From: Ligula intestinalis
Taxonomy: Eukaryota; Platyhelminthes; Cestoda; Diphyllobothriidea; Diphyllobothriidae
NCBI GenBank assembly: GCA_036362985.1
Contig: JAYGXS010000002.1
Coordinates: forward strand, 84,926,017 to 84,990,016
Reading direction: 5' to 3'
Length of the DNA: 64,000 nucleotides
Shown here: positions 33,764-44,612 of the stretch, piece by piece
Layout of the letters: each line of letters opens with the position of its first letter
Numbering within the stretch: position 1 is the stretch's first letter
The notes under the pieces: generated by a model
The model's input: the letters and a program-made list of their open reading frames with translations, nothing else
Databases searched by the model: none
What the model was told of the DNA's origin: nothing
Program-made: the position numbers and the translations under genes

Positions 33764-35389
33764 ATGTTTACAATTGAACTTGTATTGCAAATGGAAAAAT
33801 ATTTAACTTCATTCCACTTAGGTTTTCTCAGGAAAAAATGTGTTCAGGCTTATGGCGTCCAAGGCGATTCGTGGGTGAGTGGCGATAATGCTCAAAAATG
33901 TTTTCGGGTTTTGTGCGTTAAATTCGTAAGTAAACTCATGCATGTCATGCTGTCATTAGATGTATCCTCACTGTTCACCAACGTCCCGGTAGTGGAAACC
34001 ATAGAATATCTATGCGACTTCATACGGGAAACACAATACCATATAGGGATGACAGTGGAGAGGCTGAAAGATCTACTGACATGCTGTACACAAAATGTAC
34101 AGTTTATCTGTAATGGCCGGCTATACAGGCAAATTGACGGAGTGGCCATGGGCTCACCACTTGGACCATTCCTGGCAAACGTCTTCATGGGCAAGATCGA
34201 GGAAACGAAGCTCAAAGACACTATCAGTGACCTTAAGTTCTATGGTCGATATGTGGACGACATCTTTTGCCTGACAAAGAAGACCGCTGATATCGATGGT
34301 CTTGTCCGAAAATTTAATAGCGCCCACACAGCACTCACATTTACAGTGGAAACAGAGGCGAACGAGGAACTCGCTTTCCTAGACGTCCTCTTACACAGAC
34401 AAGAAGATGGCTCGATACAACGCCGACTATTTAGAAAGAAAACCTGGACTGGGCATTACGTTAATTTTCACAGTTTCGTCCCCCTTAACGTCAAACGGAA
34501 CTTAGTCCAGGGAATGGCAGCCAGAATACGCCGTATCTGCTCTCCTGAAATAGTGGAAGTAGAATTGCAGCAACTAAAGGACTCACTCCAAGAAAACGTT
34601 TATCCGGAACGGTTCATCCTTCAGAACATCAAGGAACGTGCCCCAAAGGTCGCAATTGCAACGGCGGAAAAGAAAGATCTGTTTATAAGACTGCCGTTTA
34701 TTGGAGACGTAACGAGTTAACTAGTAAGAAGGCGCCTGAGGACAGCGGTTATGAATGCCTTCCCGGCTGCAAACTTGCGGGTTCTCTTCACTAACTCTCC
34801 CCTTCTACGAATGGGAGGTAAGGACAGACTACCGTTTCAGGCTACATCTATGTGCATCTATTCGTTCACCTGTTCCTGTGGAGCAGGCTATATTGGCCGA
34901 ACAACGCGACGTCTGGAGAAGAGAATGCGCGAGCACATACCAGCTTGGCTCAGCAGAGGGGAGAATAGACCGACCTCAAGCTCAATCCTCGCCCACCTAA
35001 TTGATACAAACCACCAAGTGGACGCGAGTGAAGCCTTTCGGGTCATATACCGCACGCCAACGCACTTCTCCAAAGGCCTGCGCAAACGGGTGTTAGCCAC
35101 AGCAGAAGCAGTGGCAATCCGGCTAGCAAAACCCATTCTATGCTGTCAAAAGGCGCTGGTTCAAGCCATCGGCCTCCCTTGGCCGACTGCACGCGGAAAT
35201 CCAACACCTCCTGAAGCCAAAGAAGACGAAGCTACGAAGAATAGTCAAACGCAAGCTGCGCGGCTGACATACAGAACTCAATCCGCGGACCGCGAGAACA
35301 TCCCCCCTGTCTCATCTGGGCATGGCAACCAGCGTCCTACCCGCGCAGGCGCCCGCGTTCAGGAGACGAGGGAAAACGCAGCTGCTTAA
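33764..35389 (+). pseudogene. Penelope-like element ORF: reverse transcriptase and GIY-YIG endonuclease
   Basis: One frame runs from 33764 to 35389 with a single TAA at 34718-34720. RT motifs in order: MLSLDVSSLFTNVP (residues ~63-75), GVAMGSPLGPFLANVFM (~126-142), KFYGRYVDDIFCL with the catalytic YVDD (~158-170) and EELAFLDVLL (~201-210), then KKTWTGHYVNFHSFVP, typical of Penelope RTs. After the stop, the GIY-YIG domain follows: CIYSFTCSCGAGYIGRTTRR and LEKRMREHIPAWL, and then the conserved ATAEAVAIRLAKPILCCQK. A sister copy at 56.1 kb keeps a Glu codon where this one has TAA. The first ~55 residues do not look like PLE sequence, so the element is probably 5'-truncated near 33930. The proline-rich tail ends at TAA. 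PLEs retrotranspose with this fused enzyme; this copy can no longer make it as one chain. Confidence 0.88.
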
Positions 35390-35559
35390 TTACCCTCACC
35401 CTTTTCCTCCCCCTCCCCCCTTCCCTAACCTGACGATTATATAATCGCTGTAATTAATTGACCAATTTTATTCCCCATGTCATGTACTGGCTTGACGATG
35501 AATGACCGAAAACGATCGTTTGCCAACACGACTTTTCAAACTCATGCATAACAGAAGAT

Positions 35560-35640
35560 GTCTCTGATGATGGATTCGCGACGCATTTCGGGACGTCAGG
35601 CGGAAAAAAAGTATTTTCCCAGCAATCACACCTTCTTTTT
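35560..35640 (+). repeat. PLE family 1 terminal repeat, 3' of the main PLE ORF
   Basis: CTGATGA lies at 35564-35570, then a decayed hairpin, GGGACGTCAGGCGGAAAAAA and TTTTCCCAGCAATCACACC. It is in the same orientation as the ORF and about 175 bp downstream, the expected place for the PLE 3' terminal repeat. Confidence 0.65.
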
Positions 35641-35694
35641 CTTCTCGATGACATTTATTTCGTATAAATATGGCATAGTGAGGAGAATTTAAAG

Positions 35695-35900
35695 ATTGAT
35701 CTCAAAGAGAAGAAGAAGGCGACGATGACGACTCGATTGCTGGGACAATACTTTTATTCGCCTGACGTTTCGAGATCCATCGGGTATTCGTCATCAGAGA
35801 CATAGTCAAAGAGCAGTAGCAGAAACGGGTAATACATGCACAGGGGTTGTCAGTATTTATAGGACACAGTCATTGCTGCAAGCCAACAGCGACAATTAAC
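35695..35900 (-). repeat. PLE family 1 terminal repeat, inverted copy
   Basis: Minus-strand positions 35797-35761 read CTGATGACGAATACCCGATG then GATCTCGAAACGTCAGG, with CGAATAAAAG and TTGTCCCAGCAATCGAGTCG after. It faces the copy at 35560 tail to tail. Confidence 0.65.
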
Positions 35901-36589
35901 GTTCATTGCCTTCTTGTGCGTAGATGGTTTGTTTGAGGGCATGTGGGTTCTGACCTGTTAAACGTTCATGACGCGTGGTAGACTAGGGTGGGATGATTGC
36001 TCAGCCATCTGGCCCTGTTTTGTTTGGGTAGGTCAGTCCGTACCCCAAGTGGCGACTTGCTTTGGCCAAATTGAGTCTCAGCACCGCATAAGGATTGGGA
36101 AAATCATTGCACTCGTTCATGGATTGGGGGCCTGTGAACCATGACTCAAGTAATTCTCGGCTCCCCCGATCGTCACCTCTTGCGAGAATTTCGCTTGTAC
36201 TAGCAATTGATCACAAACTTTATTTCCTTTCCCGTTATTGCTGATTTGTATTCTTCTGAAAGTTGTTCCAATCAGTTATCCTTCCGCCATCCTTTTCGCA
36301 GGAAATCTTTCCACCAACAGATGCTCTCCCGATGACTAGGAAACGACTAGGAATGTTAACAAATTATGCAGGCAGCCAAACAACTGTCACAACATCTCTA
36401 AAAGAGCAGGATATAGAATTATCCTTTGCATAAGTATTGCACATTTAGGCTATTGCGGTCAAAGATCACAATTTTTTCAGAAGTTTGTGCTGAGGGCCTT
36501 TGTCCAGTAAATGTGGTCAAGCCCCTTTTAACAGATAGTAACAATATGGATCATAGCCATATTATCAAAAAACTTATTGGACTGATGAA
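35901..36589. other. Spacer, no gene seen
   Basis: No supportable ORF. The first part may still belong to the inverted PLE repeat. Confidence 0.45.
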
Positions 36590-37075
36590 CATGAATGGCG
36601 AAGAGCAGGCAGGCTGAAACGGTCACTTCCGGCCCATTAGCCATCATCAGCCAGTTATGTTTGATTGCAGTTCGTCTCCCAGCAAGCTGGTTCAGATCAA
36701 AGGAAAACACTAGCTGATAGTACTGTTGGCAAAGAATAAGGAAACTGGAATGACCATTTCTGGCTTACTAGCCATCGTCAGCCAGACATACCCAACCTCA
36801 GGTGGTGTGTCAACCGAGGCCCGAGCTCGCGATGCTGTCAATCTGAGTGTAACACTCTAACCATTGCACTATGAGTTCGATTTCTTGCCGGTTTAAGTCC
36901 GAGATATTCACACTCGTTGATGAACGTTCACCGAACGCTATTGGAATTAACTTGTCCCATGTTGACTTGGGTTTCATTTTTCTAGTCCTAACACCATCCG
37001 TACTGGCTAGTAGAATAGGCTGATAGTATTGCTGGCGAAGAGAAGGAAAACTTGAATGGCCATTTCTGGTTCATT
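36590..37075 (-). repeat. Tandem cluster of tRNA-derived SINE units
   Basis: Three starts of the SINE body appear in the same direction: near 36623 (GAAACGGTCACTTCCGGCCC), near 36748 (ACTGGAATGACCATTTCTGG) and near 37050 (TTGAATGGCCATTTCTGGTT). The middle unit has the antisense tRNA-like head at about 36820-36880. Units are joined by the linker TGATAGTAYTGYTGGCRAAG. The third is truncated and abuts an R1 repeat. Confidence 0.68.
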
Positions 37076-37280
37076 GACGCCGGACTGCAATCCTCCGATA
37101 GTCAAAACTCTCTCCATCTTTTCTCCTATCCTTCTGCAGAATACACTATTCCTAACAATCTGGCATTCTCACCGTCTTCTCTCTTCACCAAAAGGAACCA
37201 TGGGCCTGGAAGATTGTAGCTGTTAGGATTAAGCTGTCTTAGCGTTAACACCTGTCGATAAACTTGCCCCTTACACTGTA
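37076..37280 (-). repeat. Interspersed repeat R1, partial copy
   Basis: TCCTATCCTTCTGCAGAATA, ACTATTCCTAACAATCTGGC and AGGAACCATGGGCCTGGAAG match the 57.5-kb copy closely in the same orientation. Confidence 0.65.
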
Positions 37281-37959
37281 TTTCGAAAAATTACCTTAAT
37301 TGGCAGGTAGAAAAGAAGACTCTTGAGGGGAACGATGATGTGTGGAGAAACTCCAATCATTCATAGATAATTTTTTTGTTTTATAAGGGACGTTTATAGG
37401 TGAAACTTCCTTTTTAGGAGACAATTCGTTTGTCTCATTCCAGCTTCGTTGTAAAAGCAGTTATAAAAGCATGTTGGGCAATTGTAACCTACCAGAGATA
37501 CCAAAAAAATTGCAAACTCAAATCATTGTCATTCTTTCAATGGAAAATGTTTTCAGTTACGAGACTGGGATACCAAGTAACGTCGCTAATAATAAAAGTC
37601 CACATAGAACTGCTTTCATTCAGTAGCTAAGTCTCACGAAGAACAGATTCGAATCAGAGCCTGGACTTATCAGGATATTCGGCTTTCATGTTTTGGAACT
37701 TTGTGGGAAGTTTCTAACTTCAACTATCCGGGTGCCGAAGCACACGGCGTTCTACGCCTTCAGGTTTTATTGGCGATCTCGCCCTAATTGGGCTCTTTTA
37801 ATTGTAAATTCGAAAAACGGAATACTTATTCTCTTAAACAAAGCAAAAGTGGTTTGTTAGTTTATAGCACTAAGACTGTAATCAGAGACGTTCTTGGACT
37901 ATGATGTTCGTGTGTTCTTCATAACTTAAATTTCTAGAGTAAAGCCTTGTTCGCAACCG
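37281..37959. other. Spacer, no gene seen
   Basis: No supportable ORF. Confidence 0.45.
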
Positions 37960-38171
37960 TTAGAAAACAACAGTCCGGTAGTGATTCGTAGTGGGCCCCC
38001 CTAATGGTAAAAGTAGTTTTGGTCTATAGGCGTTCTGTAATAACCAATCGGAATTGCCCATATTGTTTTATTGGTCTTTTTGGTCTTTTCGCAACCTATT
38101 ACCTACGTTTTAATGCAGTAAAACAATTAAAAGCGGCTTGAATCCATTTCCTACTGCGTTTTTATTGCACA
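37960..38171 (+). repeat. Repeat R6, left part, split by the Helitron
   Basis: The stretch ACCTACGTTTTAATGCAGTA, AATTAAAAGCGGCTTGAATC up to TTTATTGCAC corresponds to 63085-63162 (ACCTGCGTTTTAATTTCATT, AATTAAAAGTAGCTTTAATT, ATTGTGCAC). The similarity stops at the Helitron 3' end. Confidence 0.5.
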
Positions 38172-38205
38172 CTAGCGCGGAAGCCCGGCTTTGCCTTGGG
38201 CTTCC
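38172..38205 (-). other. Helitron 3' terminus: CTAG and terminal hairpin
   Basis: Arms GGAAGCCC (38179-38186) and GGGCTTCC (38198-38205) pair perfectly; the loop itself contains a GGC/GCC mini-stem. Three bases separate the hairpin from CTAG. Helitron ends need this hairpin as the replication terminator. Confidence 0.85.
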
Positions 38206-39571
38206 TTACATGTTGTTGACCCTTAGGTAGGCAAATCGCATATGAGAACTGCTTAAAATTATTATGTCCTGTTACTTTCAGCTTTATTTGGAAAATTCAT
38301 AGGTAAATACCTTTGAACTCCCTCTTTGTACATAGTTATGATGCAGAACCTGTGGCGCTGCCAAAAAAGATCAGCGTTGGGTAGGGGAAGACAGTAAAAA
38401 AATCCTTAGACATTTTCCATAAGTCAAGTTTCGAATGCCGTTTAGCGGGATTTTAAGGAGAAAAACTGTCGAGTGTGGGGCTGGGGCCGGGAGGGGGGGC
38501 GATGGGCACATGTAAATCGGATGTCCTGCTGCTGAAAGTGTTGGAATCATGTCAGGAGGAGGCCATCGCGGTAGATCAATACCCTAATGGTCACATGAGA
38601 GGAAGATTGCACTGGGCACGAGAACACGTCGAGTACCTAAGTTGAGCCCATAGTACACCCTTGCTGGTTACCGGGTTTGCCGACCAGATATCGAAGCACG
38701 GGAGCCCAACGATCGTCAACAGTTATTCTAAGCAAACAAAGTACTGAAAAGTAGCGAGCCGTATGGTTTTTAACGGAAATTTCTGCCAGAGAAGTTTGGT
38801 GGCAAACCTTACTTGCTGCCGAGTGGCAATGTAATTAGTCTAGCATCATTACAAAGAACATATTTTTTCATGCTTGTCCAACTGCATCACAAACGTGTCC
38901 GCAGGTGGCATTAAAATATGAGCGATTAAATAAGTATGTATGCGGTGGAAAGTGGTAAATATAGGCATTAAGAGAGCAGAATTTTGAAATTGAACAATAG
39001 TGAGAAATACGGGATCATGAGAAGGCAGGAAATAAGGATCAAAACGCACCATAAGGAGATGAAAGGTAGATTCGTCAGACTAACGCTTCTAGGTAAACGA
39101 CATTTCTCGTAATGCCGTTGGGTGCCAATGCGTACAAATTGGTTTTCGAGCCAATCCGAGGTATCGCAACTTAGAGCTGACCGTGGGAAACGCACGATTC
39201 TTCCAGGTGAATTCCAGCCGCCCTGACTTGTTGATGGACATGGCGAAGCAAACCTTCACGGGAAATTGAAGTCGTCGGAAATTAAACGGAGTGTCAGATG
39301 GCACGATAGGAATGCGGGGGATATAAGCAGTCTCCCCTTTTGCACAACCGGTCATAATGATGGCCCCTATAAGGTATGGCATCAGTCGCTTGACAATTAG
39401 CCTAGTGCCATTGCATAGCCGCGGTGCATCAATATTTCTCATCAGCATAATTGGTGCGCCAAACTTCAGAACCAGTTTGTGCGATGGAACGCCAGATATT
39501 TCCAAGCTGTTAAGGAATTCAACTGGATAATTAACACAGTCAGAAGGATCAACCGTCGTATCGAATGATTT

Positions 39572-40459
39572 TTACAGTTTTTCCTCACCTGGAAGAAGAC
39601 GGCTAATCCTGTCGTTAATGGAATTGACGGAATTGTTGGTCGGAGCGAGAATTCCTCGTTCGCATAGCCATCCTGCGTCGGTAAAGTTATTTTGGAGATC
39701 AGGGAAAACTTTGTCTCTAAGATCTTCGTCACTGTTCAGCATATTTGCAACCAAACTAATAGGGATGTTTCCGGTAGCATCGCTGTCAATTTTCCCTTCG
39801 CCAATCTTCAAGATGTTGGTGGAGAATCCGTCGCTTTCATGGGCATTGTGCAGGAGAACTCTCATATTGGTCGTGAGTTTAAATGTCTTCACCTTTGACC
39901 ATAGCGGTGAATATTTTAGACAGAATTTTACCTGGTCACCCCTGGTACCCCTTTGAATCACCGGTAGTGTCTGGCTGAAATCACCAGATAAAACCATTGT
40001 GATGCCACCAAACGGAATGTTTTTTCCCGTGGCATCACGCAGCGTTCTGTCTACCACTTCCAGTGCAATTCTGTTGGCCATGGTACACTCGTCCCAGATT
40101 ATAGCTGAGCACCGTTCTAACAATTCAAATGATCCACTACCTCTGCTTATGTGGCATGTTGTGGTGCCATCATCAGGTAACCTTAGAGGAAGCTTGAAGG
40201 TACTGTGAGTAGTTCGGCCACCGGGAAGTAACGTCGCTGCTATACCAGCCGATGCAACAGCCAAAACAATTTTGCTTTCTTTGCGCAGCTCAGCCAAAAG
40301 CAGCTGAAGGACGAAAATTTTGCCAGTTCCACCGGGTGCATCCAAAAAGAAAACGTGGCCGCCATTACTGCGGTTATGGACACTGTCATTAATAGTATTG
40401 AATGCGTGAAGTTGATTGACCAGCATCCTTAGTTTTTGAAGAGCCGCGTATGCTGCCAA
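39572..40459 (-). pseudogene. Helitron PIF1-like helicase domain
   Basis: This intact stretch of 295 codons carries the helicase core that unwinds donor DNA during rolling-circle transposition. Walker A reads DAPGGTGKIF (residues ~40-49): the Thr or Ser that should follow the lysine is Ile, so ATP binding would be impaired. Walker B reads AIIWDECTMA (~119-128). Further PIF1 blocks are VLSGDFSQTLPVIQRGTR and TTNMRV. The frame is continuous with the segment upstream except for a TAA at 40472, and with the segment downstream except for a TAA at 39572. The C-terminal block GVPSHKLVLKFGAPIMLMRN and RLCNGTRLIVKRL then follows (39505-39230). Confidence 0.88.
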
Positions 40460-41022
40460 CTCGGTAACATTTTAGAAAAGTTCCCTCTGAATTTCAGTAG
40501 GAAGCTGATTCCCAATGCGCCTGTCAAAAGGAGGAAATGCATACCTTTCAAGTCGCTCTCCACCCATTTCAACCAAGATGTTTTCAATGTGAATGAGTGC
40601 CATGTTGTAGATGGTGGCATTGAAGTCTATGGGAAGATGGGCATTTTGCAACTGTAGTTGATGTCGGTAGTCTTCCGACATATCATTTCTGTACTTTAAC
40701 CATAGATCCTGGGGGCAGTTCAACTCGCAACTTCTGATCAACAACGCAAGCAGTCATCGTAATTGAAAAGGAGTGTTAGCAACGACAGCTTTAGCAATGG
40801 TGTTCTCCCACTGATTATCATCTTGATGCAGACCACACCTCGCACAGGCTTCTCTGTAGGTAGAAGACAGAGAACCACCAATCATCCTAAGATCTTCAAA
40901 CGATGTTGGACCTTTAACTTCATTGAGTAGCATTCTTGTTGAGAGGGGTGAACAGTGTAAATTCTGCCCATTTTCACATCATACTTGATGCCCGGATGTC
41001 TGTCAACTGGAATACCTACCTT

Positions 41023-42261
41023 TCATCGGGCCCACTTGTTTCGATTCCATGTGTATGATGAGGGAACCTGAATATACAAAAGTGTCTGGGCAAACGAATC
41101 TTGCTGGCACAATTTGAAGAAAGCAGTCAAAGTTGTATCTTTAGGATTCTGAAGCTGATCCAAGAGGAATCCTTCCGTAAAGTAAATCCGTTGGCCATTT
41201 TCCAGGTGGACGCTTAAGTGTTCAATGGCCGGAAAACGGTTATGGATATCAAAACCAAAGATTTTCCAGAATGCCTCATTGCTGCTGATGTGTCTACCCA
41301 TTTCATACTGGGTAATCTCATCACCGTTGTTACGGTGGTTGAGAGAGTACATGGTGGCATCGGATCCTATGTTGATGTACTTGCAGACGTACTTGATGGA
41401 CTTTGCTGAGTTGCAAAATTCAATGTTGATGTGGGCGTTGAATACTTTTGACAGTAAGGGGCAATACGGTGCAATCCGATGGTTATCAATTACCACACCA
41501 CCGTTTCGCCTTTCATTGATAACTGCTTCGAATCCGCCAATCTCAGGTTGTCGCCTTCTATAGAGGGAGTAACCATCCCCATCAGTCTGAGTTGCATCTA
41601 GAAATCGCTTCGGATATATCTTGGTACCTTTCCCATCCTTCATGCAAGGGCTGTTAGGACTTATCTGACCACATGGGCCATACACCATTTGAGTTTTTAT
41701 CGTTTCAAACAGAACAGGGTCAACGGATCGATCCGGCAACTCTGCGCACATAAATTTGTCAACATCGGAAGAGTGCAATTTTTCGTTCAGCCAGACCAAA
41801 ATGTGAGCGTGGGGCAATCCTCTCTTTTTCCACTCAACAGTGTACATGTGACACTGAACATCACCGAAAATTTTGAATTTTGTGATGTGTTTTATCATGG
41901 TTTTCAACTTAAGCTGGAATACCCGCACGGACAAATCATGGCGATCCTGTGGCTTTTGACCGGGGAACAACTCATCAGTAATTTCAGGCCACGATGGGTT
42001 GCAGGTAAACGTAATGAATAGGTCCGGGCGACCATAATGCCTAACGTAAACCAACGCATCTTGGGTTTTCTCATGCATGTAGCGAGGAGACCCAGTGTGG
42101 CTTGACGGCAAGATGAAAAGTTGATCACGACCAGCACCATTACCACCATCAGAAAGGATATTGTCTCTAAGGTGGATGTAGTTGTCCACGCGAAGTTCTT
42201 TCTGGTGTACGGAAATAGCAAAGGCGTTCTGTTTCCATTTTGGCAAACATATCAACAGCAA
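41023..42261 (-). pseudogene. Helitron Rep nuclease domain
   Basis: A 412-codon open segment encodes the HUH-type relaxase that nicks and joins Helitron ends. WKKRGLPHAHILVWLNE holds the metal-binding H-A-H (residues 151-153, near 41803-41811). SAKSIKYVCKYINIGSDA holds the two catalytic tyrosines spaced by three residues (Y291 and Y295, near 41379-41391). The leading block FITFTCNPSWPEI and VYGPCGQISPNSPCMKDGK are standard Helitron sequences. The first ~17 residues are out of frame with the upstream part. The catalytic residues themselves are all kept. Confidence 0.9.
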
Positions 42262-43620
42262 ATTGCAGAAACAACGTTTTGAATCGACAGCGTAGGTTAA
42301 AAGTTCGTTACCGAATCATAAAGTGATATGAGTAGAAGGCTTTACAACTTACTGTTTTACGGGTGCCAATTTGAGGTATACCGAAGCGATAACCGTCATC
42401 ACCATTAACATGCATGAGAGGGTATTGTAAGGCGTCGTATGAACGGTGTGTCTCGTATATCCTTTGCAACCTATCGTCCCTCCTTCTCAAGACAATATCC
42501 CAGTTGCCGTGCTGTGTTTCTGACATAATGACGGCCACCTCGTTGCATGCGGGAGCATTAAATCTTGATTGGTGTTCTCCACGAGGAAGTTTATCGGCAT
42601 CTATGAAAATATTGAAGTCAATGGAAGCGTGCATCTCCAGGACGGACTTGAAACTGTTAACGTTGCTGTTGCGCTGGTGTAGCATGTCTTGAAGGGACAG
42701 TATTATATGATGCTTTAAGCCTGGGTACACTCGGGATCGGCTTTGAGCCTGTAGGTTTATGTCTTCTACGAAATATATTTGTAGAAATTTCAGCTCGCCA
42801 TCAGGAGGAGGTAGTAACGATCCAATCCGGTGGCAAACCTGGCCTTCCACCTTAAAGGTACGCATAATTCCAATCTCACGAACAACGTTGGCACCAAAGG
42901 AGGTAATTTGAAACGCATCGTTGTATTTTCTACTATTAGAAAGAAAATTCTTCGAGTCGTCGGTATTACCAGCAAGCAATGTTTGAAGTATTTCTGGTGG
43001 TGGGGGGGAAGGTATTCAGTAGAACTTTGCCGTTGGAACAACACATGCCGATCGTCACACCAGTCCATTTTTTGCCTAACAATGTCCGCAACCTTCTACC
43101 ATCTTCCCAATGGAAACATTTGCATCTTTCGCATAACCAAGACTTGGGTTGTAATTGAGTGAGGCTTTGTCCCACACTTGAGCATTTATCGCAGCAACCG
43201 ACGGGCCAGAGTCGCCAAACCGTATGAGAAGTAGTTGCAGACTGGAGTCTCCAGTATCGTTTGGGCGTTGATCCGCTCTCTGTGATGCTTGCATAATCAG
43301 ACGTGCACTTCTACGTATGGTTAATTCGTTTTGCCGACGTTGCGAATCTCTTAACCTACCAAGCTCGCTCCTTCGCAGGGTTTGGACCTCGGTTTCTTGG
43401 GAGAAGTTAATTTGATGGCGAATCGCGTCTTCGCGTCTTCTTTGCAGCATTTGATCTTCGGTTTCTTGGGAGCGTCGATATCGCTGACGTATGGCATTTG
43501 TCTCCAGGCGAAGCCATCTCTCTGCCTGTGTTTCTTGCGAACGTCCATTAACATTGACAAGTCTCTTCTGTTCCTTCGTTTGAACTTGTGTTCTCGCGGT
43601 TGATCTCATTCCTTTTCTAC

Positions 43621-43702
43621 CTAATGAGGTAGAACCTACAATCAGGTTATTATTTTGAACACAATAACATAAGGTAGAAACGAAGTAAGTTTACAACGTT
43701 AC
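43621..43702 (-). other. Putative 82-bp intron in the Helitron gene
   Basis: A minus-strand donor GTAACG (43702) and acceptor CATTAG (43621) join the frame starting ATGGACAACAGTGATGACGT to the long frame at 43609 without a shift. Without splicing the first frame stops after 42 codons. Confidence 0.5.
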
Positions 43703-44547
43703 CTTCAGTCACCAGCCCATCATCGTTTGTCGAGTTGTTTGTGTTCAGAACATGCCTGACGTCATCACTGTTGTCCATAATGATAGTTTGTAAGGGTTTA
43801 TTTGAAAGAGAAGGGATTTATGCGGTAGGCCATTCAACATAACCTAAGAGCTAGCCGCATCGCTGTAGAGGGAGGGGGGGGTGGCGGTCTTTCAACCGGC
43901 CGCGACAGCTTACGCGTAAGTGAAGGGGAGGCCCAAGTCAAGGGGTCAAGGGGTTTACGCTCAACCCATCCAGTAGTAACAAAGGGGTAAGAGGGAGAGG
44001 TGTAAGGGGATCATGGGCATCAGATTCTAGTCATAATTGGGGACCTGCGAAATGGGGGTGGGAGGGGAATGAGTCCGACAATTAATGTCGTCCCGTGGTC
44101 ATCGTCTCAAGTTTTGTTTGGACGTGTGAGGACGCAATGTGTCGACCACTTGAGACGGTGGTGGTGGCGTTTGGAGGCTTGGTTTACGGTGAGTGAATTT
44201 GAAGCAGCTGTGCAAACACGGTTATAGCCCTTGCTACATTGGCGGGGCGTGACCTTTCAAGCAGCCGCGACGACCTGGAAGCGACGACCCCTTCCCCACC
44301 CCCGTCCACCCCTCCCCCGTGGCGTATTCACATCCGCATTTCACGTCGGGCGCCCCTTGAATCCTCACGCGCTCGGTAGAATGAGGGAGCGACGTAGAGA
44401 CCGACACGCACAGGCGACCGAGAACGCGTGCCGACGAAGTGATCGCGTCGAAGGCGCACAAGGCGTGTCAACCTGACTCCGGCGATCAATGATAACGGAG
44501 ACAGACACAGAGACAGTCACCGATTTTATTAAGCCTCCAGATACAGA

Positions 44548-44612
44548 TTAACTATCCATTACCAATGCATTTTATCACAAATTCCGTAAGACACTTGGGC
44601 TGGGTGACTTTT
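44548..44612 (+). repeat. Repeat R6, right part, after the Helitron
   Basis: AATTCCGTAAGACACTTGGG resembles AATTTCATATGACACTTGGG at 63177-63196 and continues with TGGGTGACTTTTTAT versus AGGGATGAATTTATT. The match is short. Confidence 0.45.

Larger units (their letters stand above)
39060..43778 (-). pseudogene. Helitron Rep-helicase gene, multiply disrupted
   Basis: In minus-strand order: a short first exon (43778-43703), an 82-bp GT-AG intron, a basic N-terminal region (43620-43076) ending in NYNPSLGYAKDANVSIGKM, the CCSNGKV zinc-binding region near 43030, the TSFGANVV region, the Rep domain (42261-41023), a linker, and the PIF1 helicase (40459-39572) with its C-terminal part to about 39060. 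Frameshifts or stops lie near 43078, 43070, 43005, 42308, 42200, 41023, 40930, 40760, 40472, 39572 and 39225. The total coding length of about 1500 codons fits a Helitron transposase. The number of lesions means it is an old, inactive copy. Confidence 0.85.
38172..44547 (-). mobile_element. Helitron, autonomous type but decayed
   Basis: The minus-strand 3' end is CTAG (38172-38175) next to a hairpin at 38179-38205, with T following in the flank, the standard A-T insertion pattern. The internal gene encodes a Rep (HUH) nuclease and a PIF1-type helicase, the rolling-circle machinery of Helitrons. The 5' end is placed at 44547 (TC preceded by A), where the flank again resembles the related locus at 63.1 kb; 44541 is an equally good TC. 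This gives about 6.4 kb, a usual Helitron length. The region 43.8-44.5 kb would be the 5' UTR. Confidence 0.75.

Noticed and set aside
44231..44476. 81-codon Arg-rich frame and its antisense partner
   Set aside because: They lie in the GC-rich putative Helitron 5' UTR; no motif.
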